DNA of 64,000 bases from Coptis chinensis (Eukaryota > Streptophyta > Magnoliopsida > Ranunculales > Ranunculaceae). Positions 1-10,600 of this stretch are shown piece by piece; within the stretch, counting starts at the first letter, position 1; every line of letters begins with the position of its first letter. The position numbers were made by a program, and so were the translations under genes. Under the pieces are notes generated by a model, which was not told the origin of the DNA, made no database searches, and worked only from the letters and a program-made list of their open reading frames with translations. The stretch covers positions 20,422,501 to 20,486,500 of the forward strand of contig CM027377.1 in NCBI GenBank assembly GCA_015680905.1. Direction: 5' to 3'.

Positions 1-111
1 CCCTCATATCTAGCTCTTCAACCAACTTCTCTTTCATACCATCAGGAAGGCAAGACAGTGCACTTTCAGGGTGTAGAACACGTATAGTGAACAAGATAAC
101 GTTAGGTTGTG
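1..111 (-). CDS. Possible internal exon of an unrecognised gene, running off the left edge
   Basis: Read on the minus strand, this stretch is open from a possible splice acceptor (TTTAAG before base 111) to the left edge and gives a peptide with ordinary composition containing LHPESALSCLPDGMKEKLV. I do not recognise the family. In-frame stops lie just upstream of the acceptor, so it would have to be an exon. It is too short to be certain. The neighbouring plus-strand gene at 678 would be divergent from it. Confidence 0.25.
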
Positions 112-387
112 CTTAAATGCAAAGAAGCAGTCATAACATAAAGAGACTGTTATTTACCTAGTAATGCCCCTGACAAGTCCCCATTTGTATCCAACAAGCA
201 CATATTGCTTAAATCCAATGTTGATGTAATAATATGGAACTTTCTCAAGGACATTTCAGTAATATCGCCATGGCAGTTAATTTATATGGTATAATTATTT
301 ATATTTACTTGTTTAATTTATTTGGTTAGTTACACAAATACTTTAAGCTATATTACTATTTGGATTATGTATCGTCTGTTACGTTAG
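112..387. other. AT-rich non-coding stretch
   Basis: No coding or repeat signal is visible. If the edge exon is real, part of this is its intron. The rest is upstream sequence of the plus-strand gene. Confidence 0.4.
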
Positions 388-552
388 TGGGCCTATTCAA
401 TTGTACTGGGCCCGTTTTTTATTTCAGGCTTGCTATATTGTTTTGGGCCTTGTCTATTGTTGTGGTTTTATGGGCTTTTTATTATGTTGGGTCGTTTTTA
501 TTTTATTGGGCTTGCTTTTGTCTTTTGGGCCTTTTTCTTTTGTATTTGGGCC
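388..552 (+). promoter_or_regulatory. Cluster of five TGGGCC (site II type) boxes
   Basis: TGGGCC occurs at 388-393, 407-412, 444-449, 526-531 and 547-552, with further TGGGC variants between. TGGGCC/T boxes (site II elements, bound by TCP factors) are typical of promoters of plant housekeeping genes. A purine-rich leader of GA/AAAG runs follows to about 660, then the ATG at 678. I infer that this is the promoter and 5'UTR of the gene fragment at 678-1565. Confidence 0.45.
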
Positions 553-677
553 TGGACACTTAGAAAAGAGGTCGGCAGGAGAGAGAAAAAAGGGGGGAGA
601 AAAGAAAAAAAAAAGAAGAGAAAGACAAAAAGAAAGAAAGGAGGTTGGCAGAGAAAGGGCAGAGAGAGTTTGAAGAC

Positions 678-1565
678 ATGGGGGATGATATTGGAGTTGG
701 TGGTTTGTGGTCTGAGTTTGTTGACTATGTTATAGAATCTTTGAAATCTGATAATGTAAAGCTTGTTGTGGGGAGTGCAAAATCCAAGAATTCGGATGCT
801 GATCATGGTGCAAAATTAGCCAAGTTGATAGCTCCAGTATTTAGAAAACCGGACCGGACCAGTGGTTGAACCAGGGTTCGATTGGAACCGGTAAATTTTC
901 GGTTCGGTTTAGTTAAAACTTGAGTTTATGGTTGGACCCTCGGTCTAAGCTTAAACCGTAGTTGAACTGACGAACCGGTTCAGCTCTAAACCGGATCACC
1001 CTTATATAATTTTTTTTTTGTTTTTTTTTTTTGAAAAATTGATAATGTGGGGAGTTGAACCTAACACCTAAACAAGATAATCCAAACTCCAAACCAACTA
1101 TGTATTTCTTGTATAAGAAATTTATTTTGATATATAATACCAATTAATATTGAATTAAAACATGTATTTATTCATTTTATTATTGTAATTATTAAAAAAT
1201 TTGCTAAATAAACATCAATTGGTCCGACCGAGTCGAACCATGGTTGAACCTGATTGAACCATTTTAACAAAAAATCGGTTTGATTACCGGTTCGGTTTTC
1301 AAAACATTGGATAGCTCACAAATCCAAGGGGATGCCTCGCATTTCCATATCTCTCGACAGACTCATGGAGTCATCCGCTAGTGATGCCATGGCGAATTTA
1401 TCTCTGCAGTTGTTTAAAGCATTTAAAAGCAAACATACTTTACCTGTCAAAGAAGAACAAGAAAAGTGTCAGCAATTGGCGAACAAGTCATCCATCGAAC
1501 ATTTTCCGACAAATACAAGTCTCCAATTAATGAACGGAAAAAAAGTTAAAGTGCGGGTCCTTTAA
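678..1565 (+). pseudogene. First exon of an unrecognised plant gene, split by a MITE
   Basis: The ATG at 678 opens a peptide starting MGDDIGVGGLWSEFVDYV that runs into the MITE at 835. After the MITE the same frame of the host sequence resumes at 1318 and continues with a segment containing MPRISISLDRLMESS and a Ser/Lys-rich tail to a stop at 1563-1565. Removing the MITE and one copy of its 8-bp duplication leaves the frame open across the junction, so the exon was intact before insertion. The conserved look suggests a real gene family that I cannot name; no known catalytic motif is visible. Downstream, after a possible donor near 1646, no clear second exon was found, and an LTR-like fossil lies at 1800-3164. 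The gene is probably dead or truncated in this copy, unless the MITE is spliced out. Confidence 0.5.
835..1309. mobile_element. hAT-type MITE with 8-bp target duplication
   Basis: The 475-bp element starts CAGTATTTAGAAAACCGG and ends with the imperfect inverse (CAATGTTTTGAAAACCGAAC when read on the minus strand). It is flanked by perfect 8-bp repeats GATAGCTC at 827-834 and 1310-1317. The ends are full of CCGGTT/GAACCGG motifs, a pattern known from non-autonomous plant hAT elements. It has no coding capacity. It sits inside the exon at 678-1565. Confidence 0.85.
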
Positions 1566-1799
1566 ATACAACAAATATTGTAGCTAGGAAGCTAGCTGAA
1601 CATTGGAAGTTCTTCCTGAATCTTTGGTGGTTTAAAAGGCGTCAGGTAAGTAAACTTTAATATTATATATTGTATACATTAAATTGCATGTATACTTTTA
1701 ATTACAATTTTATTCTTGATTTAATGTGATTTATTTATATACAATTAATTAGTTATGTACAATTAAATTGATTAAATGTTTTCATTTTGTACAGTGGGT

Positions 1800-2992
1800 T
1801 GTTATGAGAGTGTTAATTAATTTTATATTAATAACGTATAACGTACGGTGTTGTTTCTGAGTTAGCATTAAACCCGGCTGTTTGGTACAATTGTAACGTT
1901 TTTATAAGAAAACGTTATTGGCATGTTCGTTTTATGTTATGATGCAGAAACCGTAGGTAGTTATAGCGGTTTCAATTTGTGATTTGGTTACGGTAGAACC
2001 GTGGATTGTTGTCAGCGGAGAAGCATGAATAGAACAAAGGGTAGAGAACCTATGTCGCTTTCCTTATCGGAATGACTTAATCCATTCCTATAGATCTTTA
2101 CATCTCAATATAGCGGAGAACTACGATTGGCTTGATCCCTAAACGGGTACATAGGCAGCCACCCGGCTCAGCCGTTTCCATAGGAAAACCCCTACCCCTT
2201 TTGAAGAACCGGATGCTTTTATATTTTTTTACCGTTGTTTAGTTTGGACATGAAAAGTATATAAGTGTGCGTGTTATGCATAGAAAGATTGATTTATCTT
2301 GAAGGCTAATGCTTTTCTTGAGTTTATGTTACTCGATGCACTTACGATGATTTAATAAGCAAACAATAAGTTTTTGTAAGCAGCTAAAGGTACGTGTTAA
2401 CCTTGTCTTTTGTATTCAATTTCATTTCAAGTTGATTATTATATATTGACTTCATATCTAATGTTGATCGTCGGAGTGTAAACGGACAGGGACGAACAGG
2501 TCCCTCCATATCGAGATCTACAAGGTGAATACATACTAAAGAATCAAGGCGAAACCTTAAAAGGAGCGTCTTGGAATCACATGGGTTGTTAAGTGACCTT
2601 AATATCGGTTACAAGTAGTGGCTTCCTATTTCTGTATATTATATTGATATCTTTTTGGTTGTACATAAATAATTGTAGCTTGTATTGCATGACTTTAATT
2701 TATATATGATGTCATGGAGGGTTGTGCATATATGTGAAATACTGATCTAGGGGGTAAGGGATCGGTTAGCGGACGTTACCGAATATATTTTGGAAGGTGT
2801 TGTGTATATGTTTTAATGGAGTTGTATATATTTGGTTCGCGTTGTATATAGATAGGTTTTGGTTTTCAAACTATGTAAAGTTATATATAACTTGACAGGT
2901 TTGATATATGAATATTAGGTTATTCTGTTTTTCAGGTTATGACAGGTTTTAGGTATATGAAATGTTGAAAATACAAATAAAACTTTGTCGGA

Positions 2993-3080
<88 letters not shown>

Positions 3081-3164
3081 GGTTTATCGTTAATTTTATA
3101 TTATTAATATTGAGCGTCGTCTTATTAACGCCTCGTAATCTTTATTTGATTTTGGGGCATTACA
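1800..3164 (+). mobile_element. Solo-LTR-like fossil (Ty3/gypsy, probably chromovirus type)
   Basis: The stretch begins TGTTATGAG and ends TTTTGGGGCATTACA, the latter typical of plant gypsy LTR ends. Internal text around 2100-2190 (CCTAAACGGGTACATAGGCA and neighbours) resembles the transcribed part of Tekay-like LTRs. No clean target duplication was found, so the left border is uncertain and the copy may be truncated. No coding sequence is seen. It looks old and broken. Confidence 0.45.
2999..3079. repeat. Poly(A) run followed by (TA)n microsatellite
   Basis: About 28 A residues (2999-3026) run directly into about 26 TA dinucleotides ending near 3079. This is a simple repeat inside the LTR-like fossil. 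Confidence 0.95.
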
Positions 3165-4025
3165 GTTGAAGCCCTATTGTCTCTTCTTTTCCTGCCGTGA
3201 GACCATCACGATACCCAATCTAAAGATTCATCAAGAATTACGAAATCTTGAGTTCTCATCCAAATCATAAGAAATTTGTGGCACGTGGAGAAATCAAAAC
3301 ATCAGCTTTAATATGAAAGGTTGTGCTGCCTTTGCCATTCTCTGTCTAAGTCAAATGCTATATTTAATGCCTCAGATTCATCACATACAGATATATCGCC
3401 ACACCAAAAGTCATCGTCTCCATCGGCATCTGAAACTACACATGTTATCAAGTCATATTATACAACCAATATTTCCAAGTCCAAAATAGCCACGAACATA
3501 GTGAGAGAACTATGTCAACACAGTTGAGCCAGCTAAATCGAATGAGTTTTTGAGTTCTAATTGACTTAAATCTTTAGATAGTTGCAAACATAATACATTA
3601 TTAATACAATGATCTTGACTTGTGACCTGTAGTAATGAATAAATGGAACTATGCCTCTCTTTCTTACTTCAATTCCAAGAACAAACCAAGTAAAATGAGT
3701 CTCGGATTTTCATTCATTCGAAACATAACAATTGTTCCTTGGTCAAACATCATTTAAGTTAGTTATTAGGAGCAGGACTGAAACTTCAAGAGCTTCTAGA
3801 AACAAGGTCGTTGAGTTATGGAACATGTGGTTCAAGATTGACCCAACGATTTTGAAAGGATCAACAACTAAACAAGGTAGTCACTTTATTACGAAATATA
3901 CCAGTTTGTAGGTGTGGCTAGCAGGTTACAACTGAAGTGAACAATTTTATATATATTGAGAGGAGGCATTCACTTTATTGACGAATCAGAATATCACTAA
4001 GGGGGCAAAGACTTGGGGTCTCGAC
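3165..4025. other. Intergenic, nothing recognised
   Basis: A short open frame at 3321-3527 (68 codons, Ser-rich) has no recognisable motif and no plausible exon partners. I see no gene, RNA or repeat here. Confidence 0.4.
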
Positions 4026-5195
4026 CAGGGACGGAGCTAGGATTTTAAGCCAGGAGTGCGAGATTATATGCACACCCCACAAAAAAAAAAGTATGCAATT
4101 TATTTTTTTTTTAATTTTTTTTGTTAGAAGGTCTAAACAATAAAGATCAACAAAATTATGCATTTATTTCAATTCACAAAACTAGAGTGCGTTGACTACT
4201 AATAATTTAATATGGACTGATGAAGTTAACTACTTAAGCACTTAAGCCATTGATTGATACTACTATGTCTATATATATCTACATAATCTAGTCCACATGC
4301 AAATCTACAACAATTCAACAAATTGTTAACTTTCTATAATGTTATAAGTTTATATAACCCTACTATCATGTGAAGAAAACTATAAAAGATTAACATTGAA
4401 AGTAAAAAATTACCTTGTTTTGTTATTATAAGTCTATATAACCCTACTATCACGTGGAGAAAACTAGAAAAAATTAACATTGAAAGTAAAAAATTAAAAT
4501 TACTTTGTTTTGCTGTTATAAGTCTATATAACTCTACTATCATGTGGAGAAAACTATAAAAGATTAACATTGAAAGTAAAATACCTTGTTTTGTTTTATT
4601 TTTTTTTAAGTGGAAATCATCTTGATAATGATAACGAGTTTTACAAATAATTAGGACAAGTGTGTAACAAACTGCGCCACAAGTCATTTATAAATTTGTT
4701 TTTTGTTTTTTGTTTGGGTTGAGGTCTCACGCTTGTTTAAGAATTGAGAGTGAAAGAAAGGAAGGAAAGCTTACGGGTTTGTTATGGGTGATTAGAATTA
4801 TACAAACTCACTGGTTGGGATTTGGGCATCTGGCTATTTGTTTTAGTCTCATTAACCCATCAAACATTCAAAGACATATTTGTCCACCTTTAATTGTTTT
4901 GAACACAAAATAAATGATAAAGGATAATTTTGTTAGGGCAAAAAGAGAAGTAAAAAAAAATTTGGTTTTATTGGAATGTTTTTTTTTAGTTTTTTTTTAA
5001 TACTATTTTTTTTTTGTTGATTATATTTTCACGTGAAAATTTTGGGAGTGTTGTAGTGGAAGTTTGCTAAAATAATTAGGGTGTGCGAGTCTTTATAATT
5101 TGAAGATTTTTCTAAGCAATTAATTATGTGGTAGTAGAGCTTTTCTAATCTCAGGGGGTGCGACCACCCGACACGCACCTCTATATCAATCTATG
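4026..5195. mobile_element. hAT-like non-autonomous DNA element
   Basis: The element starts CAGGGACGGAGCTAGG, a start often seen in plant hAT derivatives. Its right end, read on the minus strand, starts CATAGATTGATATAGAGG, a decayed version of the same kind of terminus. It is flanked by 8-bp repeats GTCTCGAC (4018-4025) and GTCTCAAC (5196-5203), one mismatch. It encodes no transposase. A three-copy tandem repeat lies inside at 4340-4598. Confidence 0.55.
4340..4598. repeat. Three-copy tandem repeat, unit about 88 bp
   Basis: Three near-identical units each contain TATAACCCTACTATCATG or a close variant, then an ATTAACATTGAAAGTAAA stretch, then CTTGTTTTG. Short length differences occur between units. 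The array lies wholly inside the hAT-like element. Confidence 0.85.
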
Positions 5196-5699
5196 GTCTC
5201 AACTATCACATTTGCATAAGTGAATGTCAATTACTCTATAATGATTGACCAAAATAAAATTGCGACTAAATCTGATTAGATCATGTTTACAAAGCGCTGG
5301 ACAATAGAATATATAACTGAATATATGTTTTATTGTTTTTTTATCATCACAAGTGTCTGCTAGTTTGAATATAAATTTATTGGTTATACTAATATACAAA
5401 GCTATAAGAGATATATATACTACAAGAAACAATTGAACCAACAAGAACTAGGCTTTCTCCCTAACAAGTTTAGAGAGGGGTCACTTTTCTCCTTTATTTT
5501 TATTTTTTTTTTAATTTTTTGGACTGGCATGGGTCTTTAATGAGATCAGTAACTCGGTAATACTAGAGGGTTGTATCTCTACACTATATGATAGCCTGCT
5601 TTTGAGGAACCCACTCTCCACTATCGAGTAGGCAAATTGAAATCTCCCTATTTACTCAATTTATAAACACCTCCCTCACAAAAATTAGAAACCCCCCAC

Positions 5700-5850
5700 C
5701 CCCTTTTATTAATAATTTAGAAGAACTCACTTAATGTAACTTAAATTATATAATTATTTTCCATTTTTCTCCCTGAATTTAGAACAAGCCCTCTTTTATT
5801 AATAATTTAGAAAAAAAACTCTCTAATGTCACTTAAATAACATAATTATC
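5700..5850. repeat. Diverged direct duplication, about 91 bp apart
   Basis: CTTTTATTAATAATTTAGAA followed by a similar CACTTAA...ATAATTAT stretch occurs at 5702 and again near 5792. It lies in AT-rich intergenic DNA (5196-5916) in which I see no gene. Confidence 0.6.
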
Positions 5851-5916
5851 TTTTATATTAAATTAGATGTGCCTCCTCTATGCAATTACAATTAGAATCT
5901 AAAAAAACCATGCTAA

Positions 5917-6667
5917 TTATCGATCTGGTTTCAAGACTTCAGGAAAAAAAAAACATCGATACCTAGCACGATTTGCATATTTGTCATTACCCAAGGCGTT
6001 TACCATGAAGCTAGCTAGCACCTGCGGGGGTCGACTTACTTTACTGTTAGAATCCTCCGGCCCTAACGACATAGTACCATTTGAGATTTCTAAAGTTCAA
6101 AACAATGCAGATAAAATCTGGTACATACATAGAAAGGATGAAACTCAAATTCAAGTAATGTCAGAATATTAAGAGATGGGATTCAGATACACACCACATG
6201 GATCATTCTGGTTTAGAATGTGAGTAGTTGGCATCGAGTCCATCTTGGCATCTGAAAGCTCCACATGTTCCATGCAACTATTAGTTTTCTCCTTTACCAT
6301 GAGCTCTGCGCCTCTACAGGAACCAGAGAAATGTATCAAGATTTTTTTATCGTAACATTCCCATTGTAAAAACCATGCATGCCATATTACCAACCAAAGG
6401 ATATTTGTTACAAATTAATAGTAATTGATAAAAATAAGGTGAAAAAGATATGCATGCAAAAAAACACAGCCCACTTCCTTCTTCTCTTTGTTTTTATTTT
6501 TTCTTTTAGTGGAACAACGTAGACTGCAAATACCCTACCTAATGACTAAGAGACCAGTTGTTCTTTTGCAATTAGATGTTTTTTAAAACAAGCCATATTA
6601 AAAAATCACACCTGCATAATCCTGAATGAGTGGAGAATTATGGTTTGAAGGCAAAGGAAGTGTTTTC
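5917..6667 (-). CDS. 3' exons of an unrecognised minus-strand gene (partial model)
   Basis: Three exons join with matching phases on the minus strand: 6667-6612 (56 nt), 6311-6195 (117 nt) and 6089-5917 (173 nt, stop at 5919-5917). All introns are GT-AG. The joined peptide contains PLPSNHNSPLIQDYAG, ELMVKEKTNSCMEHVELSD and SRPPQVLASFMVNALGNDKY, and ends RCFFFPEVLKPDR. It is hydrophilic, with no signal peptide or membrane segment. I do not recognise the family. A further exon ending at a donor at 6750 may precede it, but I could not find a convincing start. The phase agreement over three exons argues for a real or recently real gene, but short exons can agree by chance. Confidence 0.4.
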
Positions 6668-6750
6668 CTAAAGAACAAGAATCAATTAAAAGAAATCGAA
6701 ACCAGTACTCTCCTTAACCAATAAAATTCACCCAGCGTAACGAGCTTACC

Positions 6751-7650
6751 ATGTGCTGGTGAGGAACAAGCGAATCAATGCCCTGGTGACAACACCTTCT
6801 AGGCACTTTGTCAAATATTAAGGCTGGAAATGTTTGGTCTTTAAGTCCTATACAGAAACTCATGGACACAGGACACCCAATTTGCTTATATACTAGCAAC
6901 CAAAACTCAATTAATGAAGCGTTGTACAACACAAATTGCAAAAACCAAATTAATTGAACGATGTTTGAGATTCACAAACACTAATTTTTAATGGCCATCA
7001 GCTTCAGGTTCAGGGAATGGTCAGAAAACCCAACTGTTTTTTTTTGGCACGATATTTTTGTGTCGGTAATATTTTAGGCTTTGCAGTGTCGGCATTTTAC
7101 CATATATGCTGAGATTTCAAGATACTTCGAAAGTAAGATACAATTTTAGCTCCAGACCTAAAATGTGCTTTTCTTTAACCTATTATATCTCTAGTCTCTT
7201 TTGCATCCCTGCATTCATCTTGATCCAAACTTCCCTCTTTAGCCCAAACAGTGGTGATATCAAAACAGTGTTGGATGACTAATGGTATGAGGCAGTTTCA
7301 TCCACAAAAAACTGGCTTTGTTAAGAGTTCAAGGAGAATGGTCAAATAACGTAACGTTGTATAAATACACAACAAACTAAAGTTGCACGAAAATGAAACA
7401 AGAGAGGGAAGAAAAAGAATCTGTTAGATGTTTGATTGATTGTAAAAAAAATGAGCATACCAAGTTACAAACTAATCCGGTACGTCTGTTGTTACAAAAA
7501 GTTGCTATCAATAAAACTGTCTACAGGGAGAAATAAACTCTTCTGAGTGAAAAGAAACACAAGAAAACCTCTAAACTAGTCACTGTATGAGTCAACAACG
7601 AGAATCTGAGGTCCTTCATACTCAATTACTCATTATATTCCTTGATGTGT
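6751..7650. other. Intergenic, 3' side of the PTST gene
   Basis: AT-rich sequence with short chance frames only. The part next to 7650 should hold the PTST 3'UTR; I could not fix a polyadenylation site. Confidence 0.4.
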
Positions 7651-10600
7651 TTAAGAGATGAAGAGAAGGTTATTTTGATAGCCATAGTGGTTTGCAATAG
7701 GACGTAGCGGGTCAATCTTCCACTCACCATCAACGATAAACTTGATCTGCAACCAAAAATGTAAACACTTCTAGTCAAATCATAGTCAAACACCTGTGAC
7801 TGAATGGAACAACTCAACAAAATATATAATTACAGACCTCATATCGACCAGGATACAACTTTAGACACAATGAAAAGATGCCTGGACTTGACCTCTCCAT
7901 CTTTCTCTGCATTTCAGAAACAGACTAGTCAGTACAACAGATGCAATTAACAAACGTTTATACTGTGTTGAGCAAATAAATTATCAATATATGATATATC
8001 AGTTGTATCTTTAATTCTTTATTATGTTAGCACAGTGATATTCAATTAAGCACATAGATACCCCTCCACCTTACTACTATTCTGATAGAAATTTTATCAA
8101 GCCGTATATCCAGTTGTTACTGCTAAAGGTTTATGACACCATAGTATGTACTTAAATATGCAACAGTTCACAAAACGTTTCTCCTCATTGGTCCTGCTAA
8201 TCTGCTATCAGTATCGTCAGGCTAAATCATGACTAAAATCTCATACCTACCAACATTATCTATTAATTTAGTAAAGTCTACTTTGCTTTGTCATTTTCAT
8301 CAAAGTGAGAACCCTCACATACCCGTTTCTTATAAAAAAAATTCATTAGCAGGATAGACAATAATAAACTTTATTGTCATGGCCCCAAATTGTGGTTGGG
8401 AACATCTGTTATGATAAATCTCATTGTATTTGGTAAGTCATTAAGTACTTGACCAGAAACTAACATACAGATAGTGGTTCTAAATCTTGTGGTTACACAC
8501 ATGCACCAAGTGGAGGACATGATTACAATAATCACTCACGTGTTTCTTAACAAGCTTCTTAGATAAAACACGAGAATTGGGACTAACGAAGCGAGAATCT
8601 TAATTTCTATCTGTTACGGCCCTAGTTTAGCACCACACAACACAGTTATCCCTGTGTATCTGGTCACAACATCCATACACTTTGGCTAGAAGTAACTTGA
8701 CCAAACATAACAAGGGACTTATGTGTCTTAAAACTCAGCTAAGCAAAATCACAGAGCAGTTTAAGGAAATACCTGACTGGTCCATCCATCAAATGATCCA
8801 GCTAACAGAACTTCTGATGCTGAGTTAGGCCAAATTATACATGCAGTCCGAAGAAGGCTTAAAGCTTTTCGAGCATCACGAATCTTCTTTTGCTTCACGA
8901 GTGTCTTCTTCTGTGCTTCACTGCTACAATAAGAAAAAATTGAAATCAGGGCCATTAAGGAAAGACAAGCATCAAATGACCAAGTATCAAGTTGTTAGAG
9001 GTAATGCATACATCTTTGTGAGAGCCATCTTGCCTTGTAGCACAGCCAACTGGGCCCGTAATGACCGCAATTTATCTCGGGCCTTCATAATTTCAGTTTC
9101 CCGAAACTCCCAGGTATCAGAAAGTGAATGTGACTTCTCTGATGAATTTTTCATAACCTAACAAAGAAGATGTAACAGGATGTCAGCCATCATAAAAAAC
9201 CTAAATAAGTAAATAACTAGAAAAAGACAAATGTCAGACCAAGAATTCAAACAAATGACAGATTTAAATTCACTATTATCGAAATGCATATCATTTGTGC
9301 ACTGAAAACCAAATTCTATAATGTGTACAGTCTGATTCCCAATGCATGCTTCTTTCAAATGATTTAATCCATTATGTGTTTTTGCGTGAATGTGGTGACC
9401 CAACTGTTCAGTGACTGTATATCATAGCAACCACTGGGACGTAAAAGCCCGACATTTGGCTATACAGAGGAAATTAATGATAGAGAGTAAAATCTGTTGA
9501 CTTTAGCTCTACTTTTAAGGGGATAGGGAGCCATTGGACTCAGCCTAATAGACATACTAGACAAACTGCATGCAGTATAAGAAGTTTATGAGCTAAACTC
9601 CTAATAGTGAACATTAACGAACTAGGTTTATATAGAGGTGAGTCATTTAGCCACAATATTTGAAACTATCAAAATTTTCCAATTTCGACATGTAAAAAAG
9701 TTGAATTCCTACTTGGTTTTAGTTTTTCCCGAATTTGATAAAGGAATTCTAATTATAATGGGAAAGTTGAACAATTGGATTGTGTTGGCAGCACAACTAT
9801 ATACTGCAACATGAAAAAGAAAAGAGAATGATAGCATTATATGCGGAAAGGAGAGCCAAACACAGTGCTTTTAACTTCCACTAGCTAGAATCAAAACCAA
9901 CAATGATATCTCTAGTCTTAGACAAGTATAAAAAGAAAGAGAACTTATATGTGGGGTTAGCAGTATGACTAAACCCTACTTTTTGGAGCATATAAATCTC
10001 GTAATCACTCTTCTTTTTTAGAGTTCAATATGCATATGTAATAGAGTGCTTCCCAGTTTTTCCGGCGTAGCTTTTTAATATATCCATTTAACCACACCCA
10101 CTTCATGCAACTAAACAAATTTCGCCAATCACATTCCTCGACAGTGTCATTCTCTCGAGATCCCCAAAACAGTTAGCTGCGAGCAAAATTCATATTCTTT
10201 AAAGGCAACACCCAGACTCCCCTGGGTCTAAGGACAACACTGTTCCCAACTAAGGGACATGTGAGAGTCTCTCTCTCTCTCTCACTGCCACACACACAAA
10301 AAGAACAGCAAACAAGAACACATATATAGTGATACCTCTTCATAGCAGATGGGTTGAGCGAATTTTATCCAAGAAGCCGAAGAGAACAAGAAACATAACA
10401 AGGAAAGCCACTAACCCCCACCCACTTACCTTGCCCACAAATATTATATATCCTTCCATCTAAAAGCAAAATGTCTCAAACAAGAGAGAAACCCAAGACT
10501 ACATACACTAATGCAGAGAAACCTAATATCATTAATAATCTCATCGTAAGACTTCAAAATGCCCAAAAGAATTGCAAACTGGATCACTTCATCAAAGCAT

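Noticed and set aside
498-806. 102-codon minus-strand frame over the purine-rich leader
   Set aside because: It is the antisense of a GA/AAAG-rich stretch, giving a Phe/Leu/Pro low-complexity peptide, and opposes a better plus-strand exon.
863-880. GGTTCGATTGG as a tRNA T-arm
   Set aside because: It is part of the GGTTCG-rich ends of the hAT MITE; no cloverleaf can be drawn.
6714-6941. 75-codon minus frame ending near 6714 as an exon of the 5917-6667 gene
   Set aside because: Its frame does not match the phase needed at the donor at 6750, so only the donor and not this frame could belong.
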